NCBI RefSeq assembly: GCF_018917435.1
Contig: NZ_JAHLOQ010000001.1
Location: forward strand, 159,322-223,321
Length of the DNA stretch: 64,000 nt
Origin: Intestinibacter bartlettii
GTDB taxonomy: Bacteria > Bacillota > Clostridia > Peptostreptococcales > Peptostreptococcaceae
Reading direction: 5' to 3'
Shown: piece by piece, positions 27,312 through 37,200 of the stretch
Position numbering within the stretch: position 1 is the stretch's first letter
Layout: the number at the start of each line of letters is the position of its first letter
Made by a program: the position numbers and the translations under genes
The notes under the pieces: generated by a model
Told to the model about the DNA's origin: nothing
What the model saw: only the letters and a program-made list of their open reading frames with translations
Database searches by the model: none

Positions 27312-28520
27312 TTATTTATTTTCTTCTGGATGTTCTTTTATATATGTTTGATATAATGGAGATAATTCTCTAAGTCTAGCTATTATTGGTGGTAATGTTT
27401 CTAATACATAGTCAACATCTTCTTCAGTTGTGAAATCTCCAACTACAAGTCTTAAAGAACCATGAGCTAATTCATGTGGTAATCCTAAAGCCATAAGTAC
27501 ATGTGATGGGTCTAATGATCCTGATGTACAAGCAGAACCTGAAGAACCTGCTATTCCAGCTTGGTCAAGAAGTAATAATATACCTTCACCTTCTATAAAT
27601 TGGAATGATACATTTGCAGTTCCTGGTAATCTATCTGTTTTATGACCATTTATTCTTGTGTGTGGTATTCTTTCTTGTAAACCATACATTAATTTATCTC
27701 TAAGTCTTGTAAGTTCTCTAACATGGTTTTCCATATTGTTTTTAGCCATTTCAGCAGCTTTTCCGTATCCTACTATTGCAGGTACGTTTTCAGTACCAGC
27801 TCTTTTCTTTCTTTCTTGAGCTCCACCATGCATGAAGTTGTGTATTTTTACACCTTTTTTGATATATAAAGCTCCTATTCCTTTAGGACCATATATTTTA
27901 TGTCCAGACATACTCATTAAGTCTACACCTAAGTCTTTTACGTCTACTGGTATATTACCACATGCTTGAACACCATCTGTATGCATTAAAGCACCGTGTG
28001 CATGAGCTATTTCTGTTATTTCTTTTATAGGTTGTATAGTTCCTATTTCGTTGTTAGCATACATAACACTTACAAGTATTGTATTGTCGCTTATAACTCT
28101 TTTTAATTGTTCTAAATCTACTTTTCCATCAGCATCAACATCTAAGTAAGTTACTTCGAATCCGTGTACTTTTTCTAAGTATTCACAAGTATGAAGAATC
28201 GCATGATGTTCTATTTTACTAGTTATTATATGATTTCCTTTATTTCTTCTTGCAAAAGCAGTTCCTTCTAAAGCCCAGTTATCACTTTCAGATCCACCGT
28301 TAGTGAAATATACTTCTCTTGGGTCTGCATTTATTAATGAAGCAACTTGAGCTCTCCCTTTGTCTAAACCTTCTTTTGCTTCTCTACCAAATTGGTGGAA
28401 ACTTGAAGCATTTCCAAAGTAAGTTGTATAGTAAGGCATCATAGCCTCTAATACTTCAGGTTTAACTGGAGTAGTTGCTGCATAGTCCATATATATTCTT
28501 CTTTTTTCCATGATAGTCAT
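27312..28520 (-). CDS. iscS: cysteine desulfurase IscS/NifS
   Basis: This PLP enzyme removes sulfur from cysteine and passes it on as persulfide to IscU and MnmA. The 402 residues begin RRIYMDYAATTPVKPEV. The PLP lysine lies in SGHKIYGPKG near 207 and the catalytic Cys in SSGSACTSGSL near 328. The Cys loop length is of the IscS/NifS (group I) type. It lies four bases after iscR and ahead of iscU. The reading starts a few codons upstream (MTIMEKRRI); either Met is possible. Confidence 0.96.
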   Translation of the reverse strand: MTIMEKRRIYMDYAATTPVKPEVLEAMMPYYTTYFGNASSFHQFGREAKEGLDKGRAQVASLINADPREVYFTNGGSESDNWALEGTAFARRNKGNHIITSKIEHHAILHTCEYLEKVHGFEVTYLDVDADGKVDLEQLKRVISDNTILVSVMYANNEIGTIQPIKEITEIAHAHGALMHTDGVQACGNIPVDVKDLGVDLMSMSGHKIYGPKGIGALYIKKGVKIHNFMHGGAQERKKRAGTENVPAIVGYGKAAEMAKNNMENHVRELTRLRDKLMYGLQERIPHTRINGHKTDRLPGTANVSFQFIEGEGILLLLDQAGIAGSSGSACTSGSLDPSHVLMALGLPHELAHGSLRLVVGDFTTEEDVDYVLETLPPIIARLRELSPLYQTYIKEHPEENK

Positions 28521-28524
28521 CTCC

Positions 28525-28998
28525 CTATTTTTTGATTTCGTTATTCATTAAACAATAAATATCATTCTCTAATCTATTTATATTATGAGTTTCATTATAA
28601 TTGTTTACCATATCACAAAGTGTAATAGATTTCATAACATCATTCATGGCATCTCTCATTTTTTCCCATACTAGCTTTGTTACACAGCTATCTGAGTTTT
28701 CACATGAGTCTTTATCCAACAAGCATTCTGATATTGATACAGGCCCTTCAAGTACAGTCAATATGTCATATACTGTTATTTCACTTGCTTTTCTAGATAA
28801 TAGATACCCACCTTGAGCACCTCTTACACTTTTTATTAAATTTGCTTTTTTTAGTTTTGAAAAAATTTGTTCTAAATATTGCTCTGGTATATTTTGTTTT
28901 GAAGCAATATTTTTTATAGATACTGGCCCTTTACTATGATTGAGTGATAATTCAAACATAGCCTTGAGCCCATATCTACCTTTAGTTGATAGTTTCAT
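28525..28998 (-). CDS. iscR: Rrf2-family regulator IscR
   Basis: This 157-residue transcription regulator binds an Fe-S cluster and controls iron-sulfur assembly genes. The N-terminal winged helix is clear (MKLSTKGRYGLKAMFELS, QNIPEQYLEQIFSKL, VRGAQGGYLLSRK). Three cysteines near residues 92-106 (ECLLDKDSCENSDSC) are placed as the cluster ligands of IscR. It is the first gene of iscR-iscS-iscU, and a palindrome sits inside its own promoter, suggesting autoregulation. Confidence 0.94.
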   Translation of the reverse strand: MKLSTKGRYGLKAMFELSLNHSKGPVSIKNIASKQNIPEQYLEQIFSKLKKANLIKSVRGAQGGYLLSRKASEITVYDILTVLEGPVSISECLLDKDSCENSDSCVTKLVWEKMRDAMNDVMKSITLCDMVNNYNETHNINRLENDIYCLMNNEIKK

Positions 28999-29051
28999 TT
29001 TATCACCCTTTTTATTCCTACTTTTTAAGTAGGATTTCTGTTTACGATATT

Positions 29052-29080
29052 ATTGTATTATACTCGAGTATTTTTGTCAA
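29052..29080 (-). promoter_or_regulatory. iscR promoter with palindromic operator in the spacer
   Basis: TTGACA, a 17-base spacer and TACAAT form a near-perfect sigma-A promoter on the minus strand. The spacer holds the perfect palindrome ATACTCGAGTAT (29060-29071), well placed for an Rrf2-family repressor to block polymerase. Confidence 0.85.
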
Positions 29081-29089
29081 CATTAATTT

Positions 29090-29104
29090 TGACTATTTTA
29101 GTCA
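29090..29104. promoter_or_regulatory. second palindrome upstream of iscR promoter
   Basis: TGACTATTTTAGTCA is a perfect inverted repeat (six-base arms, three-base centre). It lies 9 bases upstream of the iscR -35, a position suited to a second regulator site. Confidence 0.5.
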
Positions 29105-29185
29105 GAATTAATATTTATTTTATAACCCCTTGAAAATACTTTATTACAGGTGTATATTTTTTTATTTCCACCTACTATTTTATGT

Positions 29186-29962
29186 TTAATTTTTATAATA
29201 TATACTCCAATTATCTATAGTTTTAAATCCCAATTTTCTATATAACTTTCCAGCCTCTTCATTATCATAAAATAGGCATGGTTTTATACCTTGCTCTAAA
29301 AGTTCTTCGCATAATTTCACAAGGCATTTAGTTGCTAAGCCTTGATTTCTATACTTAGGATGAGTCCCAACGCCTATAATCATAGCTGTATTTTTATTTT
29401 CTGCAGTTGATTTTGCCATTGATATTACTTTTTTTCTGTCTTCAATACAATATCCTCTACCACTTTTTAAATTAGACCTTAATCCTTCTATTGTAGTATT
29501 TTGAAATTCCCCTATTTGCTCATATAGATTTACTATTTTTTTTATATTAAATATACTTATCTTTCTTAATTTCAAATTTGGATCTATATTTTGATTTTGT
29601 TTTTCTATATTATCTAATCTACATAAATGTACTTTTCCATATTTTAATAATCCTAGTTTTTTAGCTATTATATCAACACAACTAGATTTTCCGCTTATTT
29701 CACTAAATTCTAATTTTGAAATAAAATCGCAAAATTGATCAATATCGAATTCTTTATAGGCGTAAAAGGTTAAATATTCAAAGCACTTAAATAATATACC
29801 ATTTATATTTCCCTCTTCATCTATATCTGAGTATATTTTATAAAACACATTTTCAAAACCATAATTTTTTAACTCTTGTAAATTAAATGTATTGATTTCT
29901 CTTTCAAGGTTCAAATAGTCAATGACCTTCTTTTCATATCTTTTATCTAGTCTTTTAATCAT
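29186..29962 (-). CDS. GNAT-family N-acetyltransferase
   Basis: This is a 258-residue protein whose C-terminal half is a GNAT domain. The acetyl-CoA motif appears as GVGTHPKYRNQGLATKCL (about 195-212), with a following FYDNEEAGKLYRKLGFK segment that fits motif B. The N-terminal half is less conserved and may set substrate choice. Ribosome binding site GGGGGATTTAC. It is a single gene upstream of the iscR promoter, and neighbours do not indicate a substrate. Confidence 0.82.
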   Translation of the reverse strand: MIKRLDKRYEKKVIDYLNLEREINTFNLQELKNYGFENVFYKIYSDIDEEGNINGILFKCFEYLTFYAYKEFDIDQFCDFISKLEFSEISGKSSCVDIIAKKLGLLKYGKVHLCRLDNIEKQNQNIDPNLKLRKISIFNIKKIVNLYEQIGEFQNTTIEGLRSNLKSGRGYCIEDRKKVISMAKSTAENKNTAMIIGVGTHPKYRNQGLATKCLVKLCEELLEQGIKPCLFYDNEEAGKLYRKLGFKTIDNWSIYYKN

Positions 29963-30066
29963 GTAAATCCCCCAAATACGACTAACTAATCCCCTGATGT
30001 AGTCTTTTATTTATTCTAAATAAAGTTTTCTACCATAATTATAAATATTACTATTTTTTTAAGCAA

Positions 30067-30104
30067 CAAAAAAAGGCAAGCTATAAGAGTTTGCCTTTTT
30101 ATAT
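30067..30104 (-). terminator. intrinsic terminator after rarA
   Basis: AAAAAGGCAA(G)CT pairs with AG(A)GTTTGCCTTTTT. It is read on the minus strand directly after the rarA stop codon. Confidence 0.75.
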
Positions 30105-30106
30105 AT

Positions 30107-31375
30107 TTATTTTTTTAAATTATTCCAATACTGTTCATATGCCATTTCATTTTTATTATTTCCAGCCTCATAATATTTTTTATTTTTAATAGCATCTGGA
30201 AGGTATTGTTGTTTTACATAATTATTAGGATAACTATGAGGATACTTATATTCAACTCCTCTTCCTAATTTTTTTGCTCCAGCATAATGAGCGTCTTTTA
30301 GATGATCTGGGATTTCACCTGTATCAATATTATCTAAATCATACAAAGCTCTATCAATAGCTTCTACAACTGAATTCGATTTTGGACATCTAGCTAAATA
30401 TATTGTTGCTTGGGCTAGTGGTAATTTAGCTTCAGGAAATCCAAGTTTTAATGCTGATTCAACACAAGCATTAGTTATTGTTACAGCCTGAGGTACTGCC
30501 AATCCTACATCTTCACTAGCCACGCATAAAAGTCTTCTAATTATGGACTGTATATCTTGTGATTTTATAAGTCTTGCTAGATAATGTAGAGCTGCATTTT
30601 CATCAGAACCTCTAAGTGATTTATGAAAAGCAGATAAAACAGAATAACTATCATCACCTTTATTATCATAGTTTAATATCTTTACGCTAGAACAGTTTAT
30701 AGTATCTTCTAAAGTTATATTTACTGTATTACTACCAATATCTATCCCAATATTAAAGGCTAACTCTAATTTATTTAATGCACTTCTCATATCTCCATTA
30801 CAAGTTTCTGATATATATCTTAAAGCTTCATCTTCAACATTTATACTATCATATGTATATAAAGGTTTTAATTTGTTTACAGCCCTTTTTAATCCTAAAT
30901 ATATATCATGTTTTTGTATAGGTTTAAATTCAAATATAGTACTTCGACTTAGTATAGCTTTATATACAACGAAATAAGGATTATCAGCTGTACTCGCTAT
31001 TAAAGTAACTGACCCTTCTTCTATTACCTCTAATAAGGCTTGTTGTTGTTTTTTATTTAAAGCCTGTATCTCATCTAACATTAATATTATTCCATTGTAT
31101 GAAAATAAATCTCTTTTACTATTGTCTATAGCTTCTTTTATTTCTTTAACACCACAATTTACTGCATTTAATTTTATATACTTTTTACCTGTTACATTAG
31201 CTATTATATTTGCTAATGTTGTTTTGCCTGTTCCAGGAGGGCCATATAAAATCATATTAGGAATAGTTTTATTTTCAATTAATCTATTTATTACTTTTCC
31301 CTTTCCAATTATATGAGTTTGCCCCACCATATCTTCTATTGTTTCTGGTCTTAACTTATCTGCTAAAGGTTGCAT
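30107..31375 (-). CDS. rarA: replication-associated recombination protein RarA (MgsA)
   Basis: RarA is an AAA+ ATPase of the clamp-loader type that acts at stalled replication forks. The 422 residues show Walker A GPPGTGKTTLANI (about 46-58), Walker B ILMLDEIQALNKKQQ (near 96), sensor 1 IASTADNPYF, and the C-terminal MgsA_C tetramerisation domain (LAYAG-like DAHYAGAKKLGRG near the end). Length is standard. It is a single gene with its own terminator, upstream of the GNAT gene and downstream of codY. Confidence 0.95.
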   Translation of the reverse strand: MQPLADKLRPETIEDMVGQTHIIGKGKVINRLIENKTIPNMILYGPPGTGKTTLANIIANVTGKKYIKLNAVNCGVKEIKEAIDNSKRDLFSYNGIILMLDEIQALNKKQQQALLEVIEEGSVTLIASTADNPYFVVYKAILSRSTIFEFKPIQKHDIYLGLKRAVNKLKPLYTYDSINVEDEALRYISETCNGDMRSALNKLELAFNIGIDIGSNTVNITLEDTINCSSVKILNYDNKGDDSYSVLSAFHKSLRGSDENAALHYLARLIKSQDIQSIIRRLLCVASEDVGLAVPQAVTITNACVESALKLGFPEAKLPLAQATIYLARCPKSNSVVEAIDRALYDLDNIDTGEIPDHLKDAHYAGAKKLGRGVEYKYPHSYPNNYVKQQYLPDAIKNKKYYEAGNNKNEMAYEQYWNNLKK

Positions 31376-31413
31376 GTTGCCTCCTTATATAGTAATTTTT
31401 ATCTTTTATATCA

Positions 31414-31447
31414 AAAAATCCTTCTTTGTAATAAAGAAGGATTTTCA
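31414..31447 (-). terminator. intrinsic terminator after codY
   Basis: AAAATCCTTCTTT pairs with AAAGAAGGATTTT around TGTAAT or similar, with a TTTTTT tail on the minus strand. Confidence 0.85.
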
Positions 31448-31462
31448 TAATTAATTTATATA

Positions 31463-32248
31463 TTAATAATTATTTCTTACTTTTTTTAGTTCAGGTATTA
31501 ATTTATCATTAAGTATTTTTATATGAGTTCCTTTCATACCTAAAGATCTAGATTCAATAACTCCTGCACTTTCAAATTTTCTTAAAGCATTTACTATTAC
31601 TGATCTTGTTATTCCAACTCTATCAGCTATTTTACTAGCTACTAATAGACCTTCATTACCATTTAATTCATTAAATATATGCTCTACTGCTTCAAGTTCA
31701 GAATAAGAAAGTGTTCCTATTGCCATTTGAACTACTGCTTTTTTACGCATTTCAACTTCAAGCTCTTCACTTAAAGATTTTAATATTTCCATACCTATTA
31801 CAGTAGCACTATATTCTGATATAACTAAATCATCATCATTGAAAGTTTGTTCGTATCTAGATAATACTAACGAACCTAATCTTTGTCCACTTCCAAGTAT
31901 AGGAACTATTGTAAGATATTTTTCACTTCTACTATGTTCATCTGGGAATAATTTAACTAATTCATCCCCAGTTAAATTGTCTAGTGTTTCTGAAATTTTA
32001 AGTAAACTTTCATTGTATTCAGCCGAAAATCTTTTTTGTTTTGTATCTTCATCTATTATAACTGAGCTATCTTGTATGTCTGTAAGATGTAATCCTAATA
32101 CTTTTCCTTTTGTATTTAAAACGTAAACATTGGCATCTAAAACGTCTCCTAATGTTTCTGCTAATCTATCAAAAGATACTTTGCTTCCACTACTAGTTTG
32201 TAGAGTTTTATTTATTTTTCTCGTTTTTTGTAGTACTTCGCTTGCCAT
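31463..32248 (-). CDS. codY: global nutrient-responsive regulator CodY
   Basis: CodY senses branched-chain amino acids (and usually GTP) and represses amino-acid, transport and toxin/stationary-phase genes in Firmicutes. The 261 residues show an N-terminal GAF ligand domain (about 1-155), a long linker helix, and a C-terminal winged helix with ASKIADRVGITRSVIVNALRK (near 205-225). Ribosome binding site AAGGAGAGGATTAT. It lies downstream of topA with its own promoter. A branched-chain amino-acid carrier, a typical CodY target, is in the same window at 41920. Confidence 0.97.
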   Translation of the reverse strand: MASEVLQKTRKINKTLQTSSGSKVSFDRLAETLGDVLDANVYVLNTKGKVLGLHLTDIQDSSVIIDEDTKQKRFSAEYNESLLKISETLDNLTGDELVKLFPDEHSRSEKYLTIVPILGSGQRLGSLVLSRYEQTFNDDDLVISEYSATVIGMEILKSLSEELEVEMRKKAVVQMAIGTLSYSELEAVEHIFNELNGNEGLLVASKIADRVGITRSVIVNALRKFESAGVIESRSLGMKGTHIKILNDKLIPELKKVRNNY

Positions 32249-32328
32249 ATAATCCTCTCCTTAATTTAAGTCAATCTAAATATAAATCAAAATATAAAAA
32301 TGTTCATAATTAACATTTATACAATGTA

Positions 32329-32357
32329 ATCTTAACATATTTTTTTTATCAATTCAA
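32329..32357 (-). promoter_or_regulatory. sigma-A promoter of codY
   Basis: TTGAAT, a 17-base spacer and TAAGAT are read on the minus strand, 80 bases before the codY start. A second overlapping option (TTGATA) exists. Confidence 0.5.
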
Positions 32358-32402
32358 TAAATATAATTAAATATTTAAAATTTTCACTCATTTCGCCAGT
32401 AC

Positions 32403-32417
32403 AATTTTCAAAAAATA
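32403..32417. promoter_or_regulatory. CodY-box-like motif upstream of codY
   Basis: AATTTTCAAAAAATA matches the CodY box AATTTTCWGAAAATT at 13 of 15 positions. It lies about 50 bases upstream of the proposed codY -35. In such AT-rich DNA chance matches are frequent. Confidence 0.3.
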
Positions 32418-32421
32418 TTTT

Positions 32422-34497
32422 TTATTCTTCAACAACCTTTTCATGTTTACACTCTTTGTTTGAACATACTATTTTAGTTCCCGATTTAGAGTATTTTTCA
32501 TACATATAAGACCCACAAACTTCACATGTTTCTTCTACTGGTTTATTCCATGCAACAAAATCGCACTCTGGATAATTTGAACATCCATAAAATACTTTTT
32601 TCTTTTTACTTTTTCTCATTATTATTTCGCCCTCTTTACATTTAGGACATTTTACCCCTATTTTATTTACAATAGGTTTTGTATTTTTACATTCTGGATA
32701 GTTTTTACATGCCATAAATTTTCCAAATCGGCCGTATTTTATTACCATGTTAGAACCACATAATTCACAAATTTCATCAGTTTCTTCATCCATATTTACT
32801 TTTTCTATATTTTCTAAAGCAGTTTTTATTGCTTCTTCTAATGGTGAGTAAAATTCCTTGACTACGTCTTTCCACTCAGCATTACCCTCTTCAATTTGAT
32901 CTAATTGTGATTCCATATCAGCTGTAAAATCAACTTCCATAAATTTATGGAAATTTTCATCTAATATCTTTGTCACTATTACACCTAATTCAGTTGGAAG
33001 CAAGCTTGCTCCATCTTTTTCAACATATTCTCTATTTAATATAGTAGTTATTGTAGGCGCATAAGTACTTGGTCTTCCTATTCCAAGTTCTTCTAAAGTT
33101 TTTACTAAACTAGCTTCAGTATATCTTGGTGGAGGAGATGTAAAATGTTGTTGAGGATCTTGTTTTTGTATTTTTAAACTTTCTCCTTCACTTAAACTTG
33201 GTAGTATTTTATCTTCTCTTTCTGAAAAATTATAAATTTTTGTATAACCATCAAATTTAAGTTTAGAACCAGTTGCTTTAAATACTAAATTATCAATATT
33301 ACATTCTACATTTAATACATCAAATACTGAATCCTCCATTTGACTTGCTACAAATCTTCTCCAAATTAAATTATATAGTTTATACTGATCCTTGCTTAAA
33401 GAATCTTTTATATTTTCCGGAGTTCTATCTACAGAAGTTGGTCTAATAGCCTCATGAGCATCTTGTACCTTTTTCTCTTTTTTGCCTTTATTATCTTTTG
33501 AATGATCTTTATAGTAGTTTTCTCCTATTGAGCTTACTATATAATCCTTTGCTCTTTCTTTTGCTTCTTCTGATATTCTCTTAGAATCTGTTCTTATATA
33601 AGATATAAGACCTACTGTGCCCTCACCTTTTATATCAATACCTTCATAAAGCTCTTGAGCTACCATCATAGTCTTTTTAGTTGTAAAGTTTAATTTATTT
33701 GCTGCATCTTGTTGAAGTACACTTGTAGTAAATGGCTTTGGAGCAGATTTTTTACGACTTTTAGATTCTATCTTACTTACAGTTAATTCACCTTTATTTA
33801 TAGTATCTAATATTTGTTTTACTTGCTCTTCATTTTCTAAATCTATCTTTTTACCATCTTCTCCATAGAATTTTAGTATAAACTCTTCTCCGTCCTTATT
33901 TATTACAACTAATTCTATAGTCCAATATTCTTTAGGTATAAAAGATTTAATTTCTTCTTCTCTTTCACATATTAGCTTAGTTGTTACAGACTGTACCCTA
34001 CCAGCACTTAATCCTTTTCTTACTTTTTGCCATAAAATAGGACTTATTTGATATCCTAAAAGTCTATCTAAGACTCTTCTCGCCTGTTGTGCATCAACTA
34101 AATCTAAATTTATATTTCTAGGACTTTTTATTGCACTTTTAATCGCATCTTTTGTAATTTCATTAAATTCAATTCTACACTTTTCAGTTTCATCTATATT
34201 TAAAATATAAGATAAATGCCATGAAATAGCTTCCCCTTCTCTATCGGGGTCAGTTGCTAAATAAACTTTTTTAGCTTTTTTAGCTTCCTTTTTTAATTCT
34301 TTAATTACATCACCCTTACCGCGAATATTTATATATTTAGGTTCAAAGTTATTTTCTATATCAACACCTAGCTGACTTTTGGGTAAATCTCTTACATGTC
34401 CTACAGATGCTTTTACTGTATAGTGACTTTTTCCCAAAAACTTTTCTATTGTCTTAGCCTTAGCTGGCGATTCAACAATTACTAATGCTTTCGCCAT
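32422..34497 (-). CDS. topA: DNA topoisomerase I
   Basis: This type IA topoisomerase relaxes negative supercoils. The 691 residues carry the Toprim motif LVIVESPAKAKTIEKFLG (4-21), TDPDREGEA (near 82), and the active-site Tyr in GLISYIRTDS (near 297). Three C-terminal zinc-binding units (CELCGSNM, CPKCKEGE, CEVCGSYM) complete it. The 3' end is followed by codY after about 170 bases. dprA lies 24 bases upstream, so dprA-topA are probably co-transcribed. Confidence 0.98.
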   Translation of the reverse strand: MAKALVIVESPAKAKTIEKFLGKSHYTVKASVGHVRDLPKSQLGVDIENNFEPKYINIRGKGDVIKELKKEAKKAKKVYLATDPDREGEAISWHLSYILNIDETEKCRIEFNEITKDAIKSAIKSPRNINLDLVDAQQARRVLDRLLGYQISPILWQKVRKGLSAGRVQSVTTKLICEREEEIKSFIPKEYWTIELVVINKDGEEFILKFYGEDGKKIDLENEEQVKQILDTINKGELTVSKIESKSRKKSAPKPFTTSVLQQDAANKLNFTTKKTMMVAQELYEGIDIKGEGTVGLISYIRTDSKRISEEAKERAKDYIVSSIGENYYKDHSKDNKGKKEKKVQDAHEAIRPTSVDRTPENIKDSLSKDQYKLYNLIWRRFVASQMEDSVFDVLNVECNIDNLVFKATGSKLKFDGYTKIYNFSEREDKILPSLSEGESLKIQKQDPQQHFTSPPPRYTEASLVKTLEELGIGRPSTYAPTITTILNREYVEKDGASLLPTELGVIVTKILDENFHKFMEVDFTADMESQLDQIEEGNAEWKDVVKEFYSPLEEAIKTALENIEKVNMDEETDEICELCGSNMVIKYGRFGKFMACKNYPECKNTKPIVNKIGVKCPKCKEGEIIMRKSKKKKVFYGCSNYPECDFVAWNKPVEETCEVCGSYMYEKYSKSGTKIVCSNKECKHEKVVEE

Positions 34498-34521
34498 TTT
34501 ATTACACCCCCACTTTTTATG

Positions 34522-35646
34522 TTAAACATTAAATCCATAAGTTTTATTTTCCATTTCAATAATATAGTCTTCTATTAATAGTTCATTTATATTTGAGTTT
34601 ATTGTTTTTATATCAAGCTCAGTACTATTACAAATATCATCTATTTTTATATTACCATTTTGTTTAATTAAGTTTAAAATTTCCTGTTTTTCATAATTTA
34701 AACTCTTAATATCATATTCTATACTATCTTTACAATTATTTAAAGTACAAAATTTTTTTAGATGTCCATAATACTTATAATATTCTGTTATATCTTTTAA
34801 ATCTCTGAATACTAATGCACCATTAAAAAGTAAATCTAAACATCCTCTACTTTTAGGATCATTTATCCTCCCTGGTATTACAAATACATCTTTTCCTTCA
34901 TCATTTGCATACCTAGCAGTTGATAGTGCACCACTCTTTTCTGCAGCTTCTATTATGAATACAGCATTACTTAAACCACTTATAATTCTATTTCTCATAA
35001 TAAAACTTAATGGTGTCACATCTGTTCCTAGAAAATACTCAGATATTAATGCCCCTCCGTTTTTTAAGATTTCATTTGCTACTTTTATATTTATAGCTGG
35101 TCTTATATTATCAAGTGGACTTCCTAATACAGCTACTGTTTTACCGTATTTTCCCTTCATACATGCTATATGAGCCTCGCTATCTATACCTATAGCAAGG
35201 CCACTAACCACATGCATCCCCACATCTGATAATTCTTTTGTAAACTTTCTAACACATTTTAGACCATAATTTGTAGGAGCTCTAGATCCTATCACCGATA
35301 TAACGTTCTCCTCATTCAAAAATGAAATATCCCCTTTATAAAATAAAATTGGAGGAGGCGTATCTATATTTCTTAATCTTTTTGGATATTCTTCATCTTT
35401 AATACATGTATAATGTATTTGCCTTTCCTCTAAAACCCTTTTTATTTTTTCAACTCGTGAATGACCTCTATATTTTACTATATTTCTTGCCAATTTTGAA
35501 TTTATTTTTTTATTTTTCAGAATTTTATCGTTTTCTAAATACATTAAATTCTCTAATTTTTTGAATTGTTCCTCCAAAACCTCTATATCATTTTGAGTAA
35601 TTCTGTATATTGAACTTAAAAATAAATAAATGTCCCTCTCTTTCAT
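34522..35646 (-). CDS. dprA: DNA-processing protein DprA
   Basis: DprA loads RecA on incoming single-stranded DNA during transformation. The 374-residue protein has a helical N-terminal part (SAM-like), then the Rossmann fold with VISVIGSRAPTNYG (near 115), SGLAIGIDSEAH (near 145) and GALSTARYANDEGK. A C-terminal winged-helix region follows. It follows comM by 9 bases in the comM-dprA-topA block. No DNA-uptake machinery is in this window, so competence itself is not shown. Confidence 0.95.
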   Translation of the reverse strand: MKERDIYLFLSSIYRITQNDIEVLEEQFKKLENLMYLENDKILKNKKINSKLARNIVKYRGHSRVEKIKRVLEERQIHYTCIKDEEYPKRLRNIDTPPPILFYKGDISFLNEENVISVIGSRAPTNYGLKCVRKFTKELSDVGMHVVSGLAIGIDSEAHIACMKGKYGKTVAVLGSPLDNIRPAINIKVANEILKNGGALISEYFLGTDVTPLSFIMRNRIISGLSNAVFIIEAAEKSGALSTARYANDEGKDVFVIPGRINDPKSRGCLDLLFNGALVFRDLKDITEYYKYYGHLKKFCTLNNCKDSIEYDIKSLNYEKQEILNLIKQNGNIKIDDICNSTELDIKTINSNINELLIEDYIIEMENKTYGFNV

Positions 35647-35655
35647 ATTATCACC

Positions 35656-37188
35656 TCATTTAAAATATTTATAATACCCTTTTCTATATGAAAAAGCCTC
35701 TAGTATATGATTTTTATTTATTTCTTCACATAATTCTAAATCAGCTATTGTTCTAGCTGTTTTAAGTAACTTTGTATAACTTCTATTACTCAACTTGTAT
35801 TTATTAAATATTTTATTTGCAATTTTTTGACCATCTTTATCTAACTTACAATATTTATTTATTTGATATGATTTTATCTCATCGTTATTTTTTATATCAC
35901 TATTTTTAAATCTTTTTCGTTGAATATTTTTTGCTTTATCTACTCTATTTTTTATTGTTTCAGATGTTTCATTAAAATTAACTTTATTAAATTCATCACA
36001 TTCAATTGGATCAACATCTAAAAATATGTCAAATCTATCTAAAAGTGGACCTGATATCTTATTTTTATATCTCATTATTTCATATGCACTACATTTACAT
36101 TCTGTATTTGACATAAAATATCCACATGGACAAGGATTCATAGCTGCTACAATTAAAGTATTACATGGATATTTGACATAAAACTTTAATCTAGATAAAC
36201 TTATTGAACCATCTTCTATTGGCTGTCTCAACATATCTAAAGTTTTTCTATCAAATTCTGCTAATTCATCTAAAAACAATACACCTCTATGTGCTAAAAC
36301 TATTTCACCTGGTATAGCCTTTGCACCTCCACCAAGCAGTGAAACATTTGTAGCACTATGATGCGGAGCTCTAAAAGGCCTTTTATTTATAATACCAATA
36401 TTATTGTTTATAAGCCCTGCTATGCTATAAATTTTACTTATTTCAATCATCTCTTCTCTATCTAAGTCAGGCATTATAGTTTTTATTCTTCTAGCCATCA
36501 TAGTCTTACCACAACCAGGAGGACCTGTTAAAATAACATTATGATTTCCTGCCGCTGCAATTTCAAGCCCCCTTTTCACAAAATAGTTACCTCTTACATC
36601 AGAAAAATCTTCTTCATAGCTCTCTTCTTCTATATCAAAATCTATATTTTTTAGTATTTCATCTACATTTAATTTAATTTCATTATTTATGTAATTTATA
36701 CATTCCTTCAAATTCTTTATAGGAATTATATCTATTCCATCTACATATAAACTTTCTCTTAAATTGTCATATGGTATAAAAATTCTTTTGTATCCATTTT
36801 GTTTTGCACTTAAAACTATTGGTAAAATTCCTCTAACTTTTTTTAATGTTCCATCTAAAGATAGCTCTCCTACAAATATGGTTTCATCAAAATAAGATTT
36901 TTCTCTTTTAACATAATTCATAAGCAGACCAATTGATATTGGTAAGTCTAAAAGAGAACCTTCCTTTTTGATATCTGCGGGAGATAAATTAACTATTATT
37001 CTTTTCGTTGGAAATTCAAAATTGCTATTTATAATAGCTGATTTTACTCTTTCTTTTGCTTCTTTTATTTCAACACTAGCTAAACCTACTATATTAAAAC
37101 AAGGCATCCCTCTAGTAATATCCACTTCAACATTTACTATAAATCCATCTATCCCAATTAAATTACATGAGTTTACTATACTTAACAT
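35656..37188 (-). CDS. comM: ComM/YifB family Mg-chelatase-like AAA+ ATPase
   Basis: ComM is an AAA+ helicase; the family promotes branch migration during transformation in some bacteria. The 510 residues show an N-terminal Lon-protease-like S5 fold domain (1-170). Walker A GPPGCGKTMMARRI (near 221), Walker B GVLFLDELAEFDRKTLD (near 303) and a zinc-like CPCGYFMSNTECKC insert follow. The C-terminal Mg-chelatase helix bundle closes it. It lies between yraN and dprA, the usual Firmicute order. Confidence 0.95.
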   Translation of the reverse strand: MLSIVNSCNLIGIDGFIVNVEVDITRGMPCFNIVGLASVEIKEAKERVKSAIINSNFEFPTKRIIVNLSPADIKKEGSLLDLPISIGLLMNYVKREKSYFDETIFVGELSLDGTLKKVRGILPIVLSAKQNGYKRIFIPYDNLRESLYVDGIDIIPIKNLKECINYINNEIKLNVDEILKNIDFDIEEESYEEDFSDVRGNYFVKRGLEIAAAGNHNVILTGPPGCGKTMMARRIKTIMPDLDREEMIEISKIYSIAGLINNNIGIINKRPFRAPHHSATNVSLLGGGAKAIPGEIVLAHRGVLFLDELAEFDRKTLDMLRQPIEDGSISLSRLKFYVKYPCNTLIVAAMNPCPCGYFMSNTECKCSAYEIMRYKNKISGPLLDRFDIFLDVDPIECDEFNKVNFNETSETIKNRVDKAKNIQRKRFKNSDIKNNDEIKSYQINKYCKLDKDGQKIANKIFNKYKLSNRSYTKLLKTARTIADLELCEEINKNHILEAFSYRKGYYKYFK

Positions 37189-37200
37189 ACTATTCCTTTC

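Noticed and set aside
34522..37188. dprA and comM as proof of natural competence
   Set aside because: Both are widespread in non-transformable Firmicutes and no uptake apparatus genes are in the window.
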